A stretch of 64,000 nt of DNA. It comes from Cryptomeria japonica (taxonomy: Eukaryota > Streptophyta > Pinopsida > Cupressales > Cupressaceae). The translations under genes and the position numbers were made by a program. Below, piece after piece: positions 11,743-23,145 of the stretch (positions within the stretch are counted from its first letter, which is position 1; each line of letters opens with the position of its first letter). The stretch is from the NCBI RefSeq assembly GCF_030272615.1, contig NC_081406.1, positions 140,524,361 to 140,588,360 on the forward strand, read 5' to 3'. Below the pieces are notes generated by a model that was not told the DNA's origin, searched no databases, and saw only the letters and a list, made by a program, of their open reading frames with translations.

Positions 11743-11864
11743 ATAAAAAAAGTTTTTTAAAAAACCTGGGTCCTCATTTACCCAAAAAGTGCATTTTTCA
11801 CTTTGTTTTTTTCCCGTTTTCTAACCTAAACCATGAACAGGGTGCTAAATTTGTCCTCCAAGCT

Positions 11865-14473
11865 ATGGATCAAGGTTAGTTTTTGTCTATTTTTCTCTTT
11901 CTTTCTGGTTTATGCAATTTGTTTTACATTTTGAATTTAATTTCATTAATTTTGATTAGGTTTTTTCATTTTTTGTTTCAAAAACCAGATTCTTCTAATC
12001 TAGAACAAGAACAACCAAATGCACCTCCTGAAAACCCACAAGAACAACCAAATGCACCTCTTGAAAACACACAAGAACAACCCCTAATTCCTCCTTTAGA
12101 CCGCATAGCCGAAACACAGGAAGAATTAATTAATCAATTAGGGAAAAATACATCCAAAATCAATAGACTGATTGTAAAATTGAAAACTTCTGAGCTTGAC
12201 CATCATCAATCCCTCGCCACTAGCCTAGAAACATTAGCTAGTGGTGCCATAGCTATTTCCACAGAAATTACCAAATGGGGAAGCTTTAGGGATAGGTGTC
12301 ATCAATTCTGTGCCAATGGGCTATCATACGATGGAGTTGAAAACAAAAATATTTCTAAACAACAAATATGTGCCCTTTTTGTTGACCCCAAAATTGGTCA
12401 GTCATTACCTCCTAATGCAAAGAGGTTTCCCATACATTGGTGTACCAATGTGCAGATGAAGAATCTTTTTTGGTAGAGGTGGTGGATGGTCTTTGACAAT
12501 CCACCTTGTAATAATTATGAGGTGCCATTATATTTTTTGAGAAAAATATATTGTGAGTTTGTGCTCAATGTGCGCCCAAATTATTTTGACATGAGAGAGT
12601 TTCATGGTAGAGGTGGTGGCTCTACCCAAGATAGACCTAAAGCCCGTAGGCGATTAGCCGTAGAGAGTCACTGCCCCCTAGCACCCAAACCCAAGGTGCA
12701 TCAGGCTGTCCCATTAGAGCTGAAAGAGTCGATGGAGCTACAGACTCTTTAGGCAGCCACATCATTGACTAGTGCCATCATCCGACATGGGACATCATTA
12801 GCACACCCTATTGTATTGGATGATGAGCCGTTAGAGGGCAACAAAGAACCCATCGAGCATATGTGTGTCACTTGCTCGGGGATAGATGATGCAATACGGT
12901 GCAGATGGATACGCATATCATCTATGCATGATTTGTAGTTGTAGATGTCAGGCTCACACAGTTGAGGATGTCGCACTGATAGATGAGTTGATGGACATGG
13001 TGTTTGCCCATGTGCCACAGACACAGGTGTGTCGATTTGAATTCATAACATTTTATTTATCAATCACTTTAATTTTGTAATTACATAAATGAATTTTCAT
13101 TTATACATCGATTTAAATTGAGACAAATAATATGCATTTCAGGATGCAGTAGTAGTATCCCATACACCTCCCCCAGTTACCACAGCTGCAACTTTGACGC
13201 CTGAGCTATAAATTTTGTAACATGTTAAAATAGAATAGTACACTTTGAATTCAAAAAAATACAAGATATACTCACTATCTTTAATGCTTGGTCCAATTTC
13301 TGGTTTGTAGGTGTTGATAGGGGATGAAATATCCTAGATTGATGACATCACGTTGTTGGCGATCTATTTTGGCCTACAAGGCTATATGGTATCATATTTT
13401 GTACAACTCTTTTTATGTATTGTTTTGATGGAATATGCAAGTCATTTCATTTTAGATTTTTAAAATTATGTTTAATTTATTATCTATACTAATATCTCAT
13501 GTTAATTTTCTATTTTTAGGGCACCCCCTCCGCGTCTAGGGCTCGTCTAAAGAAAAATAATATCTTGAAGATGCCAAAATGTGTGAAGAAGGTAATTGAA
13601 CACATTTTTAGTTTTACAATTGTTTAAAAATGTTGAAATCAAGTATTAGTTGGGGTTTGTGGATTGATTAGTGTTTTTTGTCCATTTTACATGTACAACG
13701 GCCATTGAGCTTTGTGGATATGTTGAATGCACCTGATTTGCCCGTGAATCAAGAGAGGGCGGAGGTATGTATCTCTACTTTATTTTCTTGATTTCATGAT
13801 TATATGCATGCGTACATGTGAACTTGTGATATATTATAATCTTATATTTTTTTCATACAGGAAATATCCATACCTATTTTGTCAATGGCAGACCCTCCTC
13901 CTTGCACTGGAGAAGCATATCAGGATTCGGTACACTTTTGTTTGATATGTAAAATTAATTGTTTTCAACCTTCAATACTTATCATTATATTAATTTTAAT
14001 CTTTGTACATTTTTTGTATAGGTAATAGCGACCATTTCTACATCGATGGTGAGCCATCCTCAGTCCATTGGAGAAGCATCTGAGGCACAAGTACGTCATT
14101 GTTCTCTATATTATAGCTTTTAAGTTTTTTTGATATATTTATGTTAGTACATTGTATTAATTGTACATTTAATCTACAATAGACTCGTTCGCGGTATGGC
14201 CATAACGTGGATCCATTTAAGTATGTCTTCAAGAAAACTCCTAAGAGTGACAAGGAGAGGAGAGCGACGACATTAGCTCCTGGATCAGCTGATGAGGTAA
14301 TCTACATTTCAATTGCAAAGGAATTAAAGTTAAATGCATAGTTATGATGTTAATTTGAACTATTTTCTACAAAAGAATTCTAACTTGGCTTTTGAATTGT
14401 GGTTTTGCAGCCATCTACAGAGCCGTGTATTGTGCTGAAGAGGCTTGATTTTGATGGTCCACTAGAAGTTTAG
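11865..14473 (+). pseudogene. Multi-exon accessory gene of the DNA transposon, about 10 exons, unknown function
   Basis: A spliced model fits: ATGGATCAAG (11865-11874, donor GTTAGT), then exons 11989-13026, about 13143-13205, 13311-13380, 13520-13591, about 13699-13764, 13861-13929, 14022-14090, 14183-14296 and 14411-14473 (stop TAG). Most have AG/GT borders; 13380 is followed by GC, and two borders look mutated. Exon 2 begins with the repeat EQ(E)QPNAPPENPQ, then a helical part, the GGGSTQDRPKARRR basic patch and Cys-rich bits (CVTCSG, CMICSCRC). Stops at 12474 and 12750 and one frameshift near 12890 suggest decay. I do not recognise the protein; its position suggests the DNA-binding partner of a two-gene transposon. 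Confidence 0.65.
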
Positions 14474-15002
14474 GATCATATAGTGTTAGTTTTGGTCATA
14501 GAATGACCAATACATGTAGATATATTCTACATTTTTATTGTATATCAATTTGGACATGGCATATGCCACATTTTTGTAATCTTGTATTGACTTGGCAGAC
14601 ATGCCTTTTTATATATATATAAATATCGATATTCGATCCAATAAATGGGTAATGAGTTCATTATTTTGTATTCATTATATTTTGTGGTTGTCCTTTTATA
14701 AATTATAATGAATATTTGCATATGTAATCAACAATATGAATATAAACAAAAAAAATATATGATATAAAGCATTGCAATCGTGGAATATGATTTGATAAAA
14801 TTTCTAAAATGTTGAATTAACCCTACAAAACTCCTTGTATTCAGTTCATTATTGTGTATTCATTGTATTTGGTGGCTGCCCTTTTATAAATTTAAAGGAA
14901 TATTTGCATATGTAATTAACAATATGAATATAAACAACAAAAATCGACAATATGAATTTAAACAACAATGTGTTTGGTGCGAGAGCACCCTCACGCTCGC
15001 AA
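14474..15002. other. AT-rich spacer inside the DNA transposon
   Basis: Downstream of the accessory gene. It holds two similar AT-rich passages (around 14650-14760 and 14840-14960, sharing CATTATATTTTGTGG-like text and AATATTTGCATATGTAAT) but no coding signal. Confidence 0.5.
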
Positions 15003-15860
15003 TGGTCAAATTTTGTTCCTTGTGTGCAAAAAACAACATCATGAGAACATCTGGGTGGTCAGATTTATGCTAGGCATGCCCTTGTCATGCATCCCAAAGC
15101 ATCAGAACATCGAGAGTCATACCCTACCGGTGAGATCTCTCAAGTGCCCTGAGTCCAAAAAATTGTCAAAATTTGATGGACTATTTCTTCCAATCCATGA
15201 AACATATGGTTGATCTGTTTAATCTCATGGGGTTGTGTGAGGCTCCTCTACAATGGCCTATCTTAGTTTTCAATGACTCAAAACCATTTTCAATTAGTAG
15301 CATTTTTTCGCTTGCTCAAAAAACTGTTAATTGCTTGCAAGGAAAAGTTGCAAGATAGGCTAGAATTGATTATGTTCCTCGTGTGCACAAACTGACATTG
15401 TGAGCATGTCTGGGTGGGTAGGTTTATGCTAGGCATGCCCCTATCATGCATCCCAAAGCACCAGAACATCGAGAGTCATACCCTACCAATGAGATCTCTC
15501 AAGTGCCCTGAGTCCAAAAAATTGTCAAAATTTGACGAACTGTTTCTTCCAATCCACGACACATACGGTCGATCTGTTTGAGCTTGTGGGGTCACGTGAG
15601 GCTCCTCTACAATGGGATATCTCTATTTTTGATGACTCGAAGCCATTTTCAATTACTAGCATTTTTTTGCCTGCTCAAAAAACCGTCAGTTGCTTGCAAG
15701 GAAAAGTTGCAAGATTGGCTAGAATTGATTTTGTTCCTTGAGTGCACAAACCGACGTCGTGAGCGCATCTGGGTGGGCATGTTTACGCTAGGAATGCCCT
15801 TTTCATGCATCCCAAAGCACCAAAACATCAAGAGTCATACCCTACCGATGCAATGTAGAA
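15003..15860 (+). repeat. 359-bp tandem repeat, about 2.4 copies
   Basis: The anchor TGTTCCT occurs at 15014, 15373 and 15732, giving a period of exactly 359. Units share CTAGGCATGCCC, CATCCCAAAGCA, GAGAGTCATACCCTACC and AAGGAAAAGTTGCAAGAT. The third copy breaks off near 15855. It lies between the two convergent genes and has no sustained ORF. Confidence 0.88.
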
Positions 15861-16144
15861 GTTGCTTGACAACTTTTTTGACAATTTTTTTGACAACAAT
15901 GACAATTTTTGCTCAAATTGTATCTAGTCTCAATCTATCACCCCTATGACCCGATAATGACTCAAATAATTATCCATGATTATACAAGAATCAAGAATGC
16001 TCATGATTGACCAGGGACACATCACATATACTCAAAACATAGTCACAAAACATTGCCACATATTATTCAAAAATTTGCCTCTAAATATGGTCAAATCAGC
16101 TCTTGGCTATTTGATTATACAAAAAATTGTCTTAAAAATAATAA

Positions 16145-16340
16145 CATGGGCTTTTATACAAAATTTGGCATTACAATATATGCGATTCAACTCATCGCCA
16201 TTTTAATATACAAATCATCTCATGGGCTTTTATACAAAATTTGGCATTACAATATGTGCGATTCAACTCATCGCCATTTTAATATACAAAATTTGGCATG
16301 TACATATGTACAAATCAGCTCATTGCCACTTAAATATACA
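16145..16340 (+). repeat. 76-bp tandem repeat with a third partial copy
   Basis: CATGGGCTTTTATACAAAAT begins at 16145 and again at 16221, followed by TTTGGCATTACAATAT and GATTCAACTCATCGCC in both. A more diverged third copy follows to about 16340. Confidence 0.85.
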
Positions 16341-16465
16341 AAATTATGCTCCTAAACATGTAAAAATCAGCTCATGGGCATTTATATATACAAAAAATGA
16401 ATATAGAACAATTCATCGATGATTTATACAAAATTCTCAAAATCATTCTACTCTAAACCGTAGAA

Positions 16466-19257
16466 TCAATCAAGTGAGCCTTCAGGATCTGCTCTAACCT
16501 GTATTGTTTCAAGTATTGCCTCGTGGTCAGATTCATGAACTTTCCATAAAATCTTGTTATGAGGTCTACCACGATACTTCATCAAATGAATATTTGTTGC
16601 AACAACAAGGTTAGAGAAATGAAGAATATGTTTGTGTGTTTCAAAGTCCTTGAGCAACCAAACATCAGAATTCTTGATAGGGTATCTCCGAAGCCATGTT
16701 CCTGTCACGACAACAGACCCTATTGGGTACTCAATACCCTCTCCATCAATGATTGTGGTTGTCAATTTTCTTTTAGGCTCAACACAATGACACAAATAGT
16801 AATCTGTTCCTTCTTCATTGTTCTCTTCTGCAACAACTACATACACATGACCTGCATTTTATAAAGTGTTAATTAATACCAAAAATAAAGTATGATGTAC
16901 AACAAAAGGAACCAAAAAGAATACTAGCAAAAAAATTAACTCAAAAAATCACCTGAATCCACTAGGTCGGATACATGGTCAAAATCCACTGATGTCTCCA
17001 TTTGCCTCAATTGTAGTGCTTTGGGAATTTGATATGAATCAATGGGAACCAACGATCTACAAGACCATTTGTCAACCCACTCTTTTGATTCACATTCTTC
17101 CCACAAACAATACATGCATGAAGAGCAAAAACATACCATCTGTCTCGTATCAATTACCAGTGAACTTGAATTTGAACTCATAAATGAGTGCATGTCACTC
17201 GATCCTGCAACTGTACAACAATCTAGATAGTTTTCAATGTTAGATTCAGTAATCAACCCAAAATATCTATGAACCAATGACGTACCTAGATTACCTAGAC
17301 CCATAGTAGACTTACACCATCGCATAATTGTTTCTGCATCTACCAACTCAGCACCACCTTCGTACTTCAATTCTTCCTTGGCTAGGGCTCTTTTCACACA
17401 TGCTATTGCACCATTGTGCTCTCCCTTACCATGTCCAACCTCAGTGAAATTCCAAAAATATTGTACACTGCTTGTCACATGCATCCTTGTCAACCAATAA
17501 AACATCCTTGCATTCTTGAATTGTGCGGTGCAATTATCTGACCATATTAAGTGTTGGTTGTATCATATGTTCCTTTCCCTTAAACTATCATAGAAAACTT
17601 TAAAGCATCCTTGTACAAACTCTGATGAATGAGTATGATCATCACTTATGTAGAAGTGATACTCTCTTACAACCTTTCTATCCTCCTCTATGCTATCATC
17701 TGCATGCATGAATGCTATGTGTACAAAAATAGAAACTTGTGTAGAGTGATAATACATGGATTGGACTTCATTTTGAGGTTGTAGTGTATAATTTTCAGCA
17801 AAATCAACGATAGAGACAATGGTGTCAAGAGGAAATGTGTCCTTACACAACTTGAATTGCTCATCTAACCATCGAGCTCTATGTGTATGCATTATGTACT
17901 CATAAACTAGTTTCTCTTGAAACATTTTCATAAATTGAGCTACACATATATCATTTTTCACTAGCTCACATCTCTTCAAATCTTTTCTATCTTTAACTCC
18001 ATATGTGATTGTCTTGTATTTTCCAAAAGAAACTAGTTTCGTACCAATTTCATGTGTGCTCTCCAAATGTATGCATCTTGGTAAATGTTGCAAACCACCA
18101 CATATAGCACAAGAACCTTCCAAACAAGGCATCTTATAATAAATGCAACCATCATGTCTATTACATAACACACTTGAAATAAATTATCTTGCCGACTTAG
18201 GAGGTGCTTGTATATTACATTCCTGCAAAACATCATTAGTGTGCAAAGTAGAACAAATATGACAAAAAATATCATAATGCATGGAAAATTCAATATGCAT
18301 CCTACAACAACACGTGGTGCATACATGATTAATCTTAATATAAAAAGGTTTTGTCATTTCAAAAAATCTTTGAGAAATTTTTATTTGAGGAAACTTTTGA
18401 AGGAATCTTTCATAAAATTTAGTTTGAGTCATATCCAAATAGTGTTTCGCATGTGGCTCATGATTTTTAGACCCAATTTGCCTTCTAACAACATCTCTTT
18501 GGTTGGGCAATACTCGTGTTGTCATGCCAAAAATTTTCAATTAATGTTTTTAGTGCATCTACAACAACCTTGTCTTTGCATGGTAGTCTACCCGAGAATG
18601 CCCAAAGAGAATTATTGTTAGGTTCCTCTATTTGTTCTTGCCTCTTTAATGCTTTACTTAATGTTGTTCTACTAATGTTCAATGACTTACTTGTTTTGCT
18701 TATCAAACGATCTTTTTTTATTTTCTTGCTCATTATGGTTGATGTAATGACACGTCGAGTAGCATTAGAATCTTTACTACATGATTTTGAACCAATAGAT
18801 TGATATGCATCAAATAGATTTCTGACAATAGTTCTTTCACTGTTACTTTCAGATGATCTTAGGCCTAGAATTTTCATTGTCTCTCTAAAATTCAAATTTT
18901 TAATCATTTGAACAATTAATTGACATCTTGTGGTTTGATTTAAGTTTTTAAAATAGTTTTGCCATATTCTTTTAACCATTCTCCTACAAGTTTGTTCATT
19001 CATTTTATTGGGCATTGACTTCAATATATTCTCATCAATGTCAATTAGATACTTTGGTTTCCTACGAATGATTCTAGGAGGTGTTAACATCGGTGCATTA
19101 TGTACATTCAATTCATCAAGTAGAGAAGGTGTAATATGTTCATCATTTAATTGATTATTCAATGTTTTATCTTCTTCAATTGCATTAGGTTCAAACGGTA
19201 AATTATCAAATGTTTCTTCTTCAATTGCATTAGGTTCAAATGGTAAATTATCAAATG
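16466..19257 (-). pseudogene. DDE-like transposase gene of the DNA transposon, N-terminus lost in the N gap
   Basis: The minus-strand gene enters from the gap. The N-terminal part is helical and basic (RRMVKRIWQNYFKNLNQTTR, SLNISRTTLSKALKRQ, perhaps helix-turn-helix). A Cys/His-rich region follows (CTTCCCRMHIEF, CHIC, CIYYKMPCLEGSCAICGG). The catalytic-looking part has VDFAENY (about 17795), WSDNCTAQFKN (about 17535) and EVGHGKGEHNGAIACVKRAL (about 17425), plausible D, D and E. A 101-bp intron (16952-16852, GT..AG on the minus strand) precedes the last exon ending at TGA 16466. A frameshift near 18510, an intervening stop near 18180 and a TGA near 17560 break it. DFxENY and HGKGxxxGxxxxVKR blocks are known to me from uncharacterised transposon-like proteins in animals; I cannot name the superfamily. 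Confidence 0.8.
19171..19257 (-). repeat. In-frame 45-bp coding repeat at the edge of the assembly gap
   Basis: CTTCTTCAATTGCATTAGGT occurs at 19171 and 19216, a period of 45 bases or 15 residues. On the minus strand it encodes the acidic unit EETFDNLPFEPNAIE. The second unit runs into the N block. Confidence 0.85.
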
Positions 19258-19757
19258 NNNNNNNNNNNNNNNNNNNNNNNNNNNNNNNNNNNNNNNNNNN
19301 NNNNNNNNNNNNNNNNNNNNNNNNNNNNNNNNNNNNNNNNNNNNNNNNNNNNNNNNNNNNNNNNNNNNNNNNNNNNNNNNNNNNNNNNNNNNNNNNNNNN
19401 NNNNNNNNNNNNNNNNNNNNNNNNNNNNNNNNNNNNNNNNNNNNNNNNNNNNNNNNNNNNNNNNNNNNNNNNNNNNNNNNNNNNNNNNNNNNNNNNNNNN
19501 NNNNNNNNNNNNNNNNNNNNNNNNNNNNNNNNNNNNNNNNNNNNNNNNNNNNNNNNNNNNNNNNNNNNNNNNNNNNNNNNNNNNNNNNNNNNNNNNNNNN
19601 NNNNNNNNNNNNNNNNNNNNNNNNNNNNNNNNNNNNNNNNNNNNNNNNNNNNNNNNNNNNNNNNNNNNNNNNNNNNNNNNNNNNNNNNNNNNNNNNNNNN
19701 NNNNNNNNNNNNNNNNNNNNNNNNNNNNNNNNNNNNNNNNNNNNNNNNNNNNNNNNN
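19258..19757. other. Assembly gap, 500 N
   Basis: Exactly 500 N, so the true length is probably unknown. It lies inside the DNA transposon between the transposase N-terminus and the right subterminal region. Anything read across it is meaningless. Confidence 1.
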
Positions 19758-19773
19758 ACTATTTATAGTAAAG

Positions 19774-19880
19774 ATAGCACATACGCGTTGTTTAATGGGA
19801 AACACGCGCGTACGTGCTTCTTACACTATAAATACCCCGTATGTGCTTTTTAAACCATAAGTACCCCATACACGCTTCTG
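19774..19880 (+). repeat. Right subterminal array of CG-rich motifs
   Basis: Contains GCACATACGCG, ACGCGCGTACGTGC, CCGTATGTGC and CCATACACGC, the same motif class as 11533-11742 near the left end. Confidence 0.6.
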
Positions 19881-20697
19881 AATTTTTAGGCTTGGAAATA
19901 GGCCTGGATGACAAAGCTACGGATTGGAAGTTTGATTTCCCTCCATTTCTCTCATTTTTGACATGTTTTATTTTATCAACTTGGTTTATCAACTTTGTCA
20001 TCATCAGGTTTACACTTCATAAAGTGGGTATTTCTAAAATTGCCACCATATTTTCACCCATCTTTTGAGCTTTCTAACCATATAATTTTTTTTCAATTTG
20101 AACAACAATAACATATTATTATTGAATTTCTTTTACTAGTGTCTCCATAGTTCTCACAGACATAGGTGCACCATTTTTTGAATAACTTTTGATATACGTA
20201 TCCAAATTTAAAAAACTTTATATATTATTGTAGTGCACTTGATTCTTTACAAATTTTTTTTTTTTAAATTTTATTTTTGATTTGTTTAGTGCAACTTATG
20301 CTTCGCACATGAATAGGTACCGAATTTTCAGGATGTGCTCGATTGGAAAAATCATAAATAAAAATACTCAACAAAAAATTACAAAAAAATACACATCTTC
20401 TAGTCTCACTCTTAAATATCTTTCTGCCAAAGGATTTGTCAAAATACTAAAAGTAACTATGACTTTTTTGATGCGCACGTCAGACACTATGTTATGTTTT
20501 TTAGAAAAAAATAGGATCGGTTTTTTTGTGTGCGAAGGATTGACCCCCTTAATCTTATCCAATTTTGAAAAAGTTTAGTAGTTTGGAAACTAGATTCAGA
20601 GTACTACAATATTTGTTCTTTTATTATCTTCATATCTTGAGTGGATGACTTTCAAATTTTGCCTCTAAGTTCAGGTTCACCTAATTTTAGAAAAAAA
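19881..20697. other. AT-rich right subterminal region of the DNA transposon
   Basis: No gene visible. T- and A-runs, no clear repeats beyond the terminal repeat that follows. Confidence 0.5.
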
Positions 20698-20749
20698 GTG
20701 TCCACTTATACCCCCCTTTTTGACCACCATCTCTGTGCACTTACCCCTT
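20698..20749 (-). repeat. Right terminal inverted repeat of the DNA transposon
   Basis: Reverse-complemented it starts GGGGTAAGTGCACAGAGATG and continues GTGGTCAAAAAGGGGGG, then AAGTGGACAC. It is followed by the TTA duplication at 20750-20752. Confidence 0.85.
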
Positions 20750-20752
20750 ATC

Positions 20753-21459
20753 GGATCCTCTTTTGAGCTTTCTTATAAATTTTTCCACTTCAGTATCCGA
20801 GTCTTCACTGGACTCATCATGAGCAACCTCTTCTGATGGAGTTGAAAGTAGCCTCTTTCTTTGAAGTTCCTTCACTGGTAGTCCTCATCTCATAAGCAGT
20901 TAAGGAGCCAAATAACTCATCCATTGTGAAGGTTTTTAGATACTTGGCTTTCTATCTTAGTATCATACTTATATATGAGTGATATAAGTACCTTTTTGAT
21001 AATAACTTCTTCAGCTATACCCTCTCCAAGTCCTCTAATGGTGTTCACAGTTTCATCAACTCTATGAAGGTAATTTGCAATCTTTTCTTCATCTTTCATC
21101 TTCAAGCCTTTAAGCAGACCTCTTAGAGTTTGTAGTTTGGCCTCCTTGACCTTGACATCTCCTTCAAATAATATTTACAATTTATCCCAAGTCTCCTTAG
21201 CAGATGAGTAGTGCATAACCTTTACAAACTCATTATCAGACAACCCACTAAGGATAACATGTTTAACTTTTGCATTGTTTTCATATTCCTTAACATCCAG
21301 ATCTATAGGAGGAACAATAGGGATAGTATACCCATTCTTTATTGACATCCAAACATCAAAACCTAGAGAGGATAGATAGGTTTCCATTCTTCTACTCCAA
21401 AAGGGATAATTGGTTCCATCAAACATGGGAGCTTTAGAGGAGGAATCATTTCTTGCCAT
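20753..21459 (-). pseudogene. copia-2 Gag N-terminal half
   Basis: The ATG is at 21459, about 60 bases after the PBS. MARNDSSSKAPMFDGTNYPF and WSRRMETYLSSLGFDVW are a DUF4219/UBN2-type Gag start. It continues NNAKVKHVILSGLSDNEF, KETWDKL-stop, then LKGLKMKDEEKIANYLHRVD. The frame runs to SDTEVEKFIRKLKRGSDK at the transposon junction and resumes at 11462. Confidence 0.85.
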
Positions 21460-21520
21460 TGTGTTCTTAGACCCAAATCTACCCAAGCTAGAGAAATCTT
21501 TGACCAATCGGGAACCTAAG

Positions 21521-21532
21521 GCTCTAATACCA
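21521..21532 (-). promoter_or_regulatory. copia-2 primer-binding site
   Basis: The minus strand reads TGGTATTAGAGC, one base off the tRNA-iMet consensus. It lies two bases from the LTR end. Confidence 0.85.
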
Positions 21533-21534
21533 AT

Positions 21535-23145
21535 TGTAGAACACAATATGTCACTGAAAGGGGGTTAATTAGTAATATTTAACAATTTTAAAGTGGTGTG
21601 TGTGCAACCGAAAAGGTAAAGACAACACTAATAATCAAACACACAAAAAGTGAGCATCACATAACACCGGTTATATGAGGAAAACCCAATGTGGGAAAAA
21701 CCTTGATGAGAAAAGCTACTAGAGTCTACTGCTCCAATCTAGCCTCACAATAAACAATTGTATTACAATATTTAGGGCACCAACCCAAGGAGCACCAACC
21801 CCTAATTTAGGTCACCAACCCAAGGAGCACCAAACCCTAGTTGTGTATAGGCACTAACCCCTAGCTATTTATGGGCACCAACCCCTACACCGAGCACCAA
21901 CTCAGTTACACACAATGAAATGCCAACTTATTACAATGAAAGCACCTTGTTACAAATGAATTTTTGTAACACCTATTCAACTTCTCTCCACCAATTACAA
22001 TTCTTCTCTATCTCACCGGTTTTTTTCACTGTCGGTTATCAAATCACTCTTTCTGAATCCATTCTGGTTAATCTTTTCCTTTGTTGACTTCCTCTGATAT
22101 TCACCCTACACTCTATCACTCTTGGATGCCTTCCTACTAATTCACCTCTGCTCTGTTTTCTACAGGTTGTCATCCTTACTTTTTCTTCTGATTCTCCTTC
22201 TTCTCTACTTCTGCCTTGCTTGATCCCCACTGATACTCACCCCTCTCTACTTAACTCTCAGCTGCTATCATAGAGTCTCGATTTTCCAGTTCACACATTG
22301 TTATACTCTTTTGCAGCTAACTGGTTACATTAACCTTATTAGTTAAACCTCTACTAAACCCTCTTACCGGTTACACCTTTACAACCATCTCTCCTTTAGA
22401 TACTTAGTTGCAACACTCTTCTCAGTTTGATCAACACTTTTTTTTGCTCAAGCACACTTCTCTCTCTTGCAACTCGCATCACCCATTCGTGTCTTCAATC
22501 TGCATATATATATCCTCTGGTTTTCCTGCCTAACTGCAATATTTAAATATTTTTTTCATAGTATTTTCTTTACCGACTTCAATTAGATCGAATCTCATCA
22601 AATCTCATCTCTGAGATTAATATTTTGCAACAAAGCAACATTGCACCACCATATCTCATTCTTTCTATACACGTTTTCTACTTTTGGCAAGCACGGCTTT
22701 GTTTTTTTATTAATCGCCATTAATGTCCTAGCAGTTTATATCTCCAAGTTGACTAGAAGATCAGATATCATGCATCGATCCTTACATCACCAATCCAATC
22801 TCAATCTGTCATTCTTCTTCGAGTTGCAAACCTCTTTCTTCATCTTATGAATTATGGGTTCGACATTAAATGCAAACTTAGTTGGCAACTACTTGACCGA
22901 CCCTCACTTCACCGACCATTGCATATTAGCCACTTGGATCCTACGTGTCATCCTTTGTCGGCATCTACCTCAGCTCAGTCCACTTTGTCGGTTTAGATTC
23001 ATTCACCGACTATACATGCAACCAGTGTATCCTTTACACTATTGGTTCTACATCACCCGGTTAACCTTCATACCTTCACTTTAGTGTTCTATTGATGGAT
23101 CATATTGAATGGTCATCAATCCAAGGCATATGACCACAGTGAATG
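21535..23145 (-). repeat. copia-2 5' LTR, part 1 (continues at 29736-30066)
   Basis: Starts TGTAGAACAC beside the PBS and is interrupted by element A at 23146. The remainder continues after 29735 and ends GCCAACA at 30066, for about 1.94 kb in total. The LTR assignment rests on the PBS junction and the ends; the partner LTR is not in the window. Confidence 0.75.
21775..21905 (+). repeat. GCACCAACCC minisatellite in the copia-2 LTR
   Basis: GCACCAACCC(C/A)-type units recur about eight times with variable spacers such as AAGGA, CTAATTTAGGT and TACACCGA. Confidence 0.7.

Larger units (their letters stand above)
11466..20749. mobile_element. Two-gene cut-and-paste DNA transposon (9,284 bp including a 500-N gap), superfamily not assigned
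   Basis: The ends are inverted repeats. The left reads GGGTGTGTGCAC then AAAGATGGTGGTC; the right, reverse-complemented, reads GGGGTAAGTGCAC then AGAGATGGTGGTC. After a short indel both continue into AGTGGACAC. A 3-bp TTA duplication flanks it and the interrupted copia gag reads across. It carries a multi-exon plus-strand gene (11865-14473), a minus-strand transposase-like gene (16466-19257), subterminal CG-rich motif arrays at both ends and internal tandem repeats. GGG ends and a 3-bp TWA-like duplication resemble PIF/Harbinger, but the transposase motifs differ from the usual Harbinger DDE nuclease as I know it. Confidence 0.85.

Noticed and set aside
15003-16340. Tandem repeats as a CRISPR array
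   Set aside because: Units are long, directly adjacent and without unique spacers, in a plant transposon.
19240-19860. Open reading frames on both strands across the N block
   Set aside because: They consist of unknown residues from the 500 N and carry no information.
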